13,192 nt of DNA from Acidobacteriota bacterium (GTDB lineage Bacteria; Acidobacteriota; Terriglobia; Acidiferrales; UBA7541): the NCBI GenBank assembly GCA_003161495.1, contig PMOP01000523.1:1-13192 (forward strand), in the 5' to 3' direction. Of the stretch, positions 1 through 5,252 are shown in pieces; positions within the stretch are counted from its first letter, which is position 1; every line of letters starts with the position of its first letter. Below the pieces are notes generated by a model. The model saw only the letters and a list, made by a program, of their open reading frames with translations. It did not search any database and was not told the DNA's origin. The position numbers were made by a program, and so were the translations under genes.

Positions 1-1011
1 CGTTCCGTCGCGATGAATCGAATAGAGATTTTGTCCGCGCACAAACACGATCTGCGTTCCATCGGGCGACCACGCGGGATCATGGCCCGTGGACTGGCCC
101 AAACGGCGCGGCTCGCCGCCCTGGACCGGCCACAGCCAAAGGGGCATCTCATCGTCGCGGCGCGTGAATTGGCCAATTAAAAACTGCGAGTGATCCGGAG
201 AAATTCCAAACAGCCGCGTGTTCTCAAAGGGCGCGGGCATTACTTCCGCATTGCCGCCCTCCACCGAAGTCTGCATGAGTTTCCAGTGTCCGGCGTCATG
301 TTCCAAAAAGAATATCCGCGTACCATCGGAAACGATTCCGCCCCACTCGTCGATTCGTCCCGCGTTGGCGATCCGCGTCATTCGTTGCACGCTCGGCCGC
401 GGAACTGGGTACACAATGAAAAACAGAAACCAGGACCCAAATAAGATGCCCACTGCAAGAAGCATCATGTCGAACCACCGCTGCGTACGCTCCGCCCGCT
501 GTCGATCCCATTCCGATTCGGATACCAGTTCGGGAGAAAATTCCGGGTGCATTCGCAAGCGTACTTCAATCGATTTTTCGCCATTCGAGGGTATGGTAAT
601 TGGGCCTGTGGCAGCCGGAGAGGCACTCCCATTGATCACATGGACGGGCGCAAGAAAGCGATAACCCTGGCGCGGAACGGTTTCGATAAATCGCGGATTT
701 TCCGCATCGTCGTGTAGCGCCGCACGAAGCTTTTTCAGTGCCGCGCTCAGGCTTCCCTCAAAATTGACGTGTGTCCCATGCGGCCACAGAGCCTGTCGCA
801 ATTGTTCCCGGGACACGATCTCCCCGTACTGCAACAGGAGCAGAGAAAGAATTCGAAATGGTTGATCCTGGAGCTTGACCCGCACTCCTTGGCGAGTCAC
901 TGTTCCAGAGGCAAAATCCAACTGGAAAAGGCCAAATCGCACGGTAACGGTCGGATGGATCCGTGTTTCTGGCAAAAGAACCCCCACAGTTCCGATGTGG
1001 GACTCTATCAC
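1..1011 (-). CDS. CadC-like transmembrane winged-helix regulator with WD40/TolB-like C-terminus (partial, 3' end outside window)
   Basis: This is a probable signal-responsive transcription regulator anchored in the inner membrane. The frame is open from an in-frame stop at 1017-1015 to the left edge, giving 337 codons with no stop. Residues about 28-122 form an OmpR/PhoB-type winged helix: it opens with FGLFQLDFASG, has the helix LSAALKKLRAALHDDAENPR, and ends in the family signature IETVPRQGYRFL. A charged linker follows, then one hydrophobic segment at about 181-201 (MMLLAVGILFGSWFLFFIVY). The rest looks like PD40/TolB beta-propeller blades (GISPDHSQFL, DPAWSPDGTQIVFVRG). The start chosen is GTG at 1011, because no ATG occurs before the domain. 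The GTG at residue 9 (987) is an alternative, and neither has a strong ribosome site. This architecture is common in Acidobacteriota. The ligand is unknown. The missing C-terminus is a window-edge effect, not a truncation. Confidence 0.88.
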   Translation of the reverse strand, partial: MIESHIGTVGVLLPETRIHPTVTVRFGLFQLDFASGTVTRQGVRVKLQDQPFRILSLLLLQYGEIVSREQLRQALWPHGTHVNFEGSLSAALKKLRAALHDDAENPRFIETVPRQGYRFLAPVHVINGSASPAATGPITIPSNGEKSIEVRLRMHPEFSPELVSESEWDRQRAERTQRWFDMMLLAVGILFGSWFLFFIVYPVPRPSVQRMTRIANAGRIDEWGGIVSDGTRIFFLEHDAGHWKLMQTSVEGGNAEVMPAPFENTRLFGISPDHSQFLIGQFTRRDDEMPLWLWPVQGGEPRRLGQSTGHDPAWSPDGTQIVFVRGQNLYSIHRDGT

Positions 1012-1043
1012 GGGTCAATATCCGGCGAAAAGAAATAGTTCAC

Positions 1044-1086
1044 ATGACCCGTTAACTGCTGTATATACAGTAGATTAGCGGGTCAT
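1044..1086. promoter_or_regulatory. 43-bp nested imperfect palindrome, probable operator
   Basis: Outer arms at 1044-1055 and 1075-1086 are reverse complements with one mismatch, and their last eight bases (ATGACCCG/CGGGTCAT) match perfectly. The inner part 1056-1073 is also palindromic with one mismatched pair, around the perfect 12-mer CTGTATATACAG (1059-1070). One unpaired base (1074) offsets the two parts. The heptamer CGGGTCA recurs at 1011-1017, over the regulator's start codon. The three heptamers are therefore spaced 34 bp apart, with the middle one inverted. It lies 33 bp before the regulator's start. An autoregulatory binding site is the simplest reading, but this is inference. Confidence 0.55.
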
Positions 1087-1090
1087 TATA
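1085..1090 (-). promoter_or_regulatory. Candidate -10 element of the CadC-like regulator
   Basis: Read on the minus strand, 1090-1085 is TATAAT, a perfect sigma70-type -10 hexamer, 74 bp before the proposed GTG start. No good -35 lies at 16-18 bp (the 17-bp position reads GTCAAG), so it may need an activator. It overlaps the outer edge of the 43-bp palindrome, so a protein bound there would compete with RNA polymerase. Confidence 0.4.
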
Positions 1091-1676
1091 TTTTCAGATG
1101 GAGTTCACTTGACGGAAATCAACACAATCACTTATGCATACCCTGCAATGCTGTTTCGGTTTGGCGTGGGGCATTTCCCAGCCCGTGCCTTTTTTTGTTC
1201 CTGAAATTAGAATCAGAGGAGGCCTTGGGAAAATAAAAATTTAGCCCATTAGTCCCAAGAACCATCGGAGCACTCGCGCTCGCGGTCCCTGAACCGGTGA
1301 ATAAAAAGCCCCGGGCGCGGGTCTTCCGATAAAGATTTCACTGCCGTGCCATTCAAGTTCCCCTATGTGATTCCATTTGATAGCAGCGATCCAGCTCAAA
1401 CCATTCCCTCCAGTGTTTCCGGCTTTGCGATACTCGCGGCACATTTGCGACGCAATCGGTTCAAGTATGCCCTGAATTCCTGAGCCTCCTGCCCGTCTCG
1501 GACATTCAAAATTTTGACGACGCAGCCCTATGCGTACTCCCTCGCAGATGTTAAAATGGCTGCGGTCAGTAAGCCAATTTTGCTTGCTGTTCGTTCGACA
1601 CTGGATTCCAATCGCACTTCAGATCTTTCCGGTGTCGCAGTCGATTCCTCGGGAAGAACTTTTGCCACCCGAATAT
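1091..1676. other. 586-bp region without a convincing gene
   Basis: This is the region between the regulator's promoter and tRNA-Val. On the minus strand a frame stays open from about 1622 to a TAA at 1241-1243 (about 127 codons). Its only ATG is at 1444, which would give 67 residues, and no ribosome site precedes it. The conceptual protein is tryptophan-rich and I do not recognise it. It could be a chance open frame or the remains of a gene. No terminator, RNA gene or clear tRNA promoter was identified here. Confidence 0.4.
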
Positions 1677-1753
1677 AGGCCCGTAGCTCAGTTGGTTAGA
1701 GCGCTACCTTGACACGGTAGAGGTCTGCGGTTCGAGTCCGCACGGGCCTACCA
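1677..1753 (+). tRNA. tRNA-Val (anticodon GAC), CCA encoded
   Basis: A full cloverleaf is visible. The acceptor stem is AGGCCCG (1677-1683) with CGGGCCT (1743-1749). The D-arm starts GCTC at 1686. The anticodon stem is CTACC/GGTAG around the loop TTGACAC, with anticodon GAC at 1711-1713, which reads valine GUC/GUU codons. The T-arm is TGCGG-TTCGAGT-CCGCA. Discriminator A1750 is followed by a genomically encoded CCA (1751-1753). All stems pair without mismatch, so the gene looks functional. Confidence 0.97.
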
Positions 1754-1791
1754 TTCTTTTCAATCACTCAGAGAGTTTTCTTCGGAATCCG
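1742..1791 (+). repeat. Proximal copy of tRNA-3'-end direct repeat (attL-like)
   Basis: It covers the last acceptor-stem bases of tRNA-Val, the CCA, and 38 bp beyond. It matches 2831-2879 in the same orientation: the first 18 bases are identical, then there is one 1-base gap, and 43 of 49 aligned positions agree overall. Tyrosine integrases that use tRNA genes commonly leave this arrangement, an intact tRNA with a short 3'-end copy at the far side of the insert. No integrase gene is present between the copies, so any insertion event would be old or decayed. Confidence 0.7.
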
Positions 1792-1863
1792 GCAAAAACT
1801 TCACCTGTAATTCTTCACAGGTAAATCGACGGTTCCAAAGGCACGCAGAGATTCATCCTTAAA

Positions 1864-2652
1864 TTATTTTGGTACGAGACCCTTTACTGCGTTAGCCCGG
1901 GCACTATAGGTGATGCGGCCAGTTGCATCTGTCGGCAGGAGCGCGCGCATCCGCGCTTTGAGAAGCGCAAGATCCTCGGGCGCCATCGCTGCGAGCTTTG
2001 GACTGACGCTCGGTCCCCCGAGGATGGTCGTCCAGTAGTCGTCAAAATCGGCGAATGTCCGTTGCACGGTAATCTCCCGTGTTTCGACGGCATCCAAACC
2101 CGCTCCAGTCCACAAGTCCCGCATTACGTCTATTCGAGATGCGTCAGGGCTTGGCGGCACCGCAACTGTGACGCCCAGCCCTCGCATTTCCACCTGCAAC
2201 GCTTCGTAGGGAAAACCACCGCCAAACATGTCCCACGCGTAGGCTGTGATAAGGCCACCAGAGCGGACCACTCGTGCCATTTCGGCAACGCCCTTGGCCG
2301 GATCTGGAACGAAGAAAATCACCAGAGGCATGACAGATGCGTCAAACGTGTCGTCGGGAAAAGGCAGCGCCATTGCATCGCCCTGACGAAAATGTGCGAC
2401 TCGCGACACGGGTCGTGTGCGGGCAAAGGCGAGCTGCCCCTCAGACGGGTCTATCCCCTGCACTAAGGCCGGCGCACACCGCTCGACAAGCATTTCGGTA
2501 AAAGCGCCGTTGCCGCAGCCAACGTCGAGCCATCGCAAGCCTGGTTTTGGGGCAAGCCAGTCGAGGAAAATTTCACCTGCAAGCTGGCTCCACTTCCCCA
2601 TGTATCGTTCATAGGCAGCCCCGTCGTTGAAGCGGATTTGGTTGGTATGCAT
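1864..2652 (-). CDS. Class I SAM-dependent methyltransferase (Methyltransf_11-like)
   Basis: This 262-residue probable cytoplasmic protein transfers a methyl group from S-adenosylmethionine to an unknown acceptor. Motif I is LDVGCGNGA at residues 42-50. The acidic residue that would bind the ribose of SAM is D68 in VQGIDPSEG. A motif II-like GDAMALPFPDDTFD spans 91-104, and the post-motif RVVRSGG is at 127-133. The order and spacing fit the UbiE/Methyltransf_11 group. The N-terminal NDGAAYERYMGKWSQLAG is typical of small-molecule methyltransferases. An ATG start with GGGGAT about 10 bases upstream supports the 5' end. A TAAAAT -10-like hexamer lies at 2701-2696, without a good -35. The gene stands alone, antisense to tRNA-Val, and is the only gene between the two copies of the tRNA 3'-end repeat, so it may be cargo of a former insert. 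The substrate cannot be deduced. Confidence 0.9.
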   Translation of the reverse strand: MHTNQIRFNDGAAYERYMGKWSQLAGEIFLDWLAPKPGLRWLDVGCGNGAFTEMLVERCAPALVQGIDPSEGQLAFARTRPVSRVAHFRQGDAMALPFPDDTFDASVMPLVIFFVPDPAKGVAEMARVVRSGGLITAYAWDMFGGGFPYEALQVEMRGLGVTVAVPPSPDASRIDVMRDLWTGAGLDAVETREITVQRTFADFDDYWTTILGGPSVSPKLAAMAPEDLALLKARMRALLPTDATGRITYSARANAVKGLVPK

Positions 2653-3048
2653 TTGTGTTATCCCCAGTTGAACTACCTGCGAAAAGTGGCCTCTTATTTT
2701 AGCGGATCGTGCCGCGTTTCCGTAAGCGGCGTTCCATTGGGGCTGACGTCGCGTTCTGTGTCCCTTTTCAATTCTCCGGTGAACGAAACGCTTAACATTC
2801 GCACGTTGTGTTGATATTTTGGCGCTCGAAACGGGCCTACCATTCTTTCAATACGTTAGAGAGTTTTTTTCCGAATCCGAGGGCCCAGCACATCGTTCTG
2901 ACAAGACATGGTCGGGCCATATTCCGATAAGATTTATCAGGACTCGGCCTTGGGTGTATGCTTTGGCCGTAAATATGGACAGAGCGAAAAATTCCAGCTG
3001 GTGTTGACTCGGTAATATCAAAATCGAAAGATAGAAAGAGGACACCAA
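2653..3048. other. Intergenic region holding the distal tRNA repeat and the leader of the first CMD-family gene
   Basis: This 396-bp gap between divergent genes holds the methyltransferase 5' region, the distal tRNA-Val 3'-end copy (2831-2879), and the upstream region of the CMD-family gene. A small inverted repeat (GCCGC at 2711-2715, GCGGC at 2726-2730) is probably incidental. No coding frame with a plausible start and composition was found. TTGACT at 3004-3009 resembles a -35, but it lies too close to the ribosome site at 3038-3041 to serve the start at 3049. Confidence 0.5.
2831..2879 (+). repeat. Distal copy of tRNA-Val 3' end and flank (attR-like)
   Basis: It carries the last eight tRNA bases before the discriminator (ACGGGCCT), then A, CCA and the downstream flank, matching 1742-1791 in direct orientation. 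Bases upstream of 2831 do not resemble the rest of the tRNA, so this is a 3'-end fragment and not a decayed whole gene. The copies are 1,089 bp apart. Divergence (6 substitutions and 1 gap) is confined to the flank, while the tRNA part is identical. Confidence 0.7.
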
Positions 3049-3714
3049 ATGCGACTTCGATTTCTCTTGGTTGGCATCCTGGCGCTCGCCGCCGGCGCCG
3101 CCGGCGCCGCCGGCGCCGCCGCGCAGACCCCCGCTCCCGGTGATCTTCATTTGCGTGGCGACCGCTTCAAACCGCTAACGGCTAGCGAACTTACACCGGA
3201 ACAAAAGACTCTGGTGGATCACCTGCTGTCGGGCGAGCGAGGGACATTAAACGGCCCCTTCAACGTCCTGCTGCGTAGCCCGGAGATGGGCGATCTCGCG
3301 CAAAAGTTGGGAGCTTACATTCGTTTTCACACAACTGTGCCGGCCAAATTGAATGAGTTCGCGATCCTGATTACGGCGCGTGCCTTGAACGTGCAATACG
3401 AATGGGCCGCTCACCACAAAAATGCCCTTCAGGCGGGTCTAAGTCCTGCCATCATCGACGCTGTGGCAGCAGGAAAGCGGCCGCCCTCCATGCAGCCGGA
3501 TGAGGAAATCATCTATAACTTCACCTCGGAATTGGTGAATAACAAACAGGTGAGCGATTCCGCTTTTCATGCTGCGGTTGACAAATTTGGCGAGCGCACC
3601 GTAGTCGATCTGATCGGCACCATCGGCTATTACCATTTCGTCTCGATGCTGCTCAATGTGGATCGCTACCCCATGCCCGAAGGAGCTCATCCGGAGCTAA
3701 AACCTCTTCGGTAG
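3049..3714 (+). CDS. Exported carboxymuconolactone decarboxylase-family protein (copy 1)
   Basis: This 221-residue protein of the CMD/AhpD-like fold has a predicted Sec signal peptide (MRLRFLLVGILALAAG..., likely cut near AAAQ at residue 26), so it probably acts in the periplasm. Family core features are LRSPEMG at 75-81, the LNEFAILITARALNVQYEW helix around E103 and E118, and H122/H123. The CxxC pair of AhpD peroxidases is absent, so a decarboxylase/lactone-type or other chemistry is more likely than thiol peroxidase. The start is supported by GAGG at 3038-3041. A paralogue at 12586 shares NxLLRSPxMG, VPxxLNEFAIL, EWxAH and GKRPxSMQP. It converges with the small basic protein gene, 31 bp apart. 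The true substrate is unknown, because classical CMD enzymes are cytoplasmic. Confidence 0.9.
   Translation: MRLRFLLVGILALAAGAAGAAGAAAQTPAPGDLHLRGDRFKPLTASELTPEQKTLVDHLLSGERGTLNGPFNVLLRSPEMGDLAQKLGAYIRFHTTVPAKLNEFAILITARALNVQYEWAAHHKNALQAGLSPAIIDAVAAGKRPPSMQPDEEIIYNFTSELVNNKQVSDSAFHAAVDKFGERTVVDLIGTIGYYHFVSMLLNVDRYPMPEGAHPELKPLR
3088..3120 (+). repeat. 9-bp tandem repeat inside a signal-peptide coding region
   Basis: The unit GCCGCCGGC is repeated three times plus a partial fourth, with no interruption. It encodes Ala-Ala-Gly repeats in the hydrophobic core of the signal peptide. Because the unit is a multiple of three, gain or loss of a unit would lengthen or shorten the core without a frameshift. 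Confidence 0.85.
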
Positions 3715-3745
3715 GCCAATCGGCGAGAGCGACCGAGTTTTGGAC

Positions 3746-3985
3746 CTATCGGGTCAATTTCTTTGCTTCAGCGCGAATCTTTGCCCAACGCTTTCTCGTA
3801 GCCTTCCCGATCTTCGCTCTTGCAGCAGCGGAAAGAACGCGCTTGGTACCCTTTGTCACTTTCTTATCGGCAGAGCGGCCCATGGCCTCGGCTGCGGCCT
3901 TGATGCCACTTAGTTTGTGTTGAATGGATGCGACCTGCTTTTCGAGTTTTCGTTCTTCGCGTTTGATCGCTGATAGAATATCCAT
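3746..3985 (-). CDS. Small lysine/arginine-rich protein, possibly nucleic-acid binding
   Basis: This 79-residue, strongly basic hypothetical protein has two visible parts. Residues about 1-37 are a predicted amphipathic or coiled-coil helix (MDILSAIKREERKLEKQVAS...). A C-terminal basic block carries LSAAARAKIGKATRKRWAKI, a motif of the type (S/A)xxARxKIxxAxRKRWAKI that recurs at the ends of many small bacterial proteins and is often taken as DNA-binding. The ATG is preceded by GGAGG at a good distance, so translation is well supported. It lies tail-to-tail with the CMD-family gene and 174 bp downstream of the deacetylase stop. Its function is not established, and a histone-like or regulatory role is only inference. 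Confidence 0.75.
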   Translation of the reverse strand: MDILSAIKREERKLEKQVASIQHKLSGIKAAAEAMGRSADKKVTKGTKRVLSAAARAKIGKATRKRWAKIRAEAKKLTR

Positions 3986-4159
3986 GAATCCTCCACTATG
4001 GAATTTATCCCAGCACTACGGCGATAGCCAGACGTATCAGTGAAAAAAATCACTCACACCGCACGCGGCAGTTCCTGAGGGGAATCTTACTCAAGGGTAA
4101 GCTACTTCTCCTTCCTGGCTCCTGCGTTCGCGGCAATGTTCTCGACTGACTTCGCATCG

Positions 4160-5032
4160 TTATTTTTTCGCTTTCCGGTACCAGTCAAGTATTTGCTCGC
4201 CGTTCCAGTGCAACACGCCCTTAAATTTAGCGATGTAATCGTAAACGGCCTCGAGATACTTGATCCGGGAAGGCTGTCCGCTGATGTACGGGTGGATGGC
4301 GATCGCCATTACTCTCGGCCGGTCCGCGCCTTCCTCGTAGAGTCGATCGAAAGTGTCGTTGCATTTTTGGGTCCAGTAAGAGGCCTCATGGTGCTGGACG
4401 GCCATCATGGCAATGTCATTGCATTCCAGGGTATAAGGCAAAGTGACGAGGGGCCCGTGTTTCGTTTCGATTTCGGTGGGTTCGTCGTCGTAAACCCAAT
4501 CCGCAATGTACTGGATTCCCGCCGCCTTGAGATAATCGGGCGTATCGTACGTCTCCGTCAGGCCCGGCCCCATCCAGCCCACTGGAGGTTTCCCAGTGAA
4601 CTGCTTAATGGTCGAGACAGTGCGCTCGATCATTGCCGGCTGATCTTTCTCATTGTGGATGGGACCTTGCTCGTAACTGTGCCCCATAAATTCCCACCCG
4701 GAATCTTTGCAGGCTTGCGCCAGGCGAGGGTAATCGATGCACACCCGGCCGTTAATCGACAGGCTCGGACGGATGCCTAAACGCTCGTAAAGCGCGTGAA
4801 AGCGCCAGAACCCAACTCGCATGCCGTACTCGTGCCAACTCCAATTCGCAACGTCCGGGAGTGTAGTTACTCCGGTAGGAGGTGCCAGCACCTGCCTGGG
4901 CATCGGACGGGAAATATCCCACACTTCCACGTTTACGACGGTCCAGACGATGATGCGTTCACCATTTGGCAGGTGTAGCTTTGGCCGATCTATGATTGCG
5001 GAATATTTTGAACGTTCACGAGGCAATGTCAT
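4160..5032 (-). CDS. Polysaccharide deacetylase-family protein (PuuE/HpPgdA-like, NodB fold)
   Basis: This is a 290-residue protein of the carbohydrate-esterase-4/NodB (beta/alpha) barrel superfamily, in the branch that includes PuuE allantoinase and Helicobacter-type peptidoglycan deacetylase. Features are LPNGERIIVWTVVNVEVWD at 21-39 (barrel entry strand), PSLSINGRVCIDYP at 89-102, GWEFMGHSY at 112-120 with a conserved His118, the P-G-rich WMGPGLTETYDTPDYL at 153-168, and IHPYISGQPSRI at 246-257 with His247. No signal peptide is visible, so it is probably cytoplasmic. The start was placed at the ATG at 5032, with AGGTG upstream, where homologous proteins appear to begin. A TTG at 5101 would add 23 residues and remains possible. 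The substrate may be a C-N bond compound rather than a polysaccharide. It follows the hydrolase gene by 220 bp. Confidence 0.86.
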   Translation of the reverse strand: MTLPRERSKYSAIIDRPKLHLPNGERIIVWTVVNVEVWDISRPMPRQVLAPPTGVTTLPDVANWSWHEYGMRVGFWRFHALYERLGIRPSLSINGRVCIDYPRLAQACKDSGWEFMGHSYEQGPIHNEKDQPAMIERTVSTIKQFTGKPPVGWMGPGLTETYDTPDYLKAAGIQYIADWVYDDEPTEIETKHGPLVTLPYTLECNDIAMMAVQHHEASYWTQKCNDTFDRLYEEGADRPRVMAIAIHPYISGQPSRIKYLEAVYDYIAKFKGVLHWNGEQILDWYRKAKK

Positions 5033-5123
5033 TTGAGAGTTCACCTTTTGATTAAATTGTGCGCGCGGATGCTCTTTGGGAATTACGTTGAGAAAGGGCA
5101 AGCGTTCGCCGCGCTCCTTCGGG

Positions 5124-5153
5124 AGTATCAGCGTACCTCACGGTAAACGTCAA
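5124..5153 (-). promoter_or_regulatory. Candidate sigma70-type promoter of the deacetylase-family gene
   Basis: On the minus strand, TTGACG (5153-5148) is followed after 18 bp by GATACT (5129-5124). The first matches 5/6 of the -35 consensus and the second 4/6 of the -10. The expected start near 5117 leaves a leader of about 85 nt before the ATG at 5032. It would let the deacetylase be transcribed separately from the hydrolase upstream. Confidence 0.4.
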
Positions 5154-5252
5154 CTGGTTCTACACAGGCAAGCGGACCGGCGCGACCTGCAGGGAAGGCA
5201 CGAATGGAGCATGGTTTCCGACGCCAGTGATGATCTATCAGTGGGGCAGCGG

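Noticed and set aside
1059..1070. CTGTATATACAG resembles a LexA/SOS box
   Set aside because: The CTG and CAG half-sites are 6 bp apart, while the enterobacterial box needs 10. It is better explained as the centre of the larger palindrome.
1530..1712. 60-codon open frame running into tRNA-Val
   Set aside because: It overlaps an intact tRNA gene and has no coding support.
1803..1822. Small hairpin ACCTGT/ACAGGT after tRNA-Val as a terminator
   Set aside because: The stem is only 6 bp and no T-run follows on the plus strand, so it is too weak to annotate.
3747..3754. A further copy of the CGGGTCA heptamer
   Set aside because: It falls in the last codons and stop of the small basic protein gene (Leu-Thr-Arg-stop), so it is most simply a coincidence.
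4136..4780. 214-codon open frame on the plus strand
   Set aside because: It is antisense to the deacetylase-family gene, whose product has recognisable motifs. It is a shadow frame in GC-rich coding DNA.
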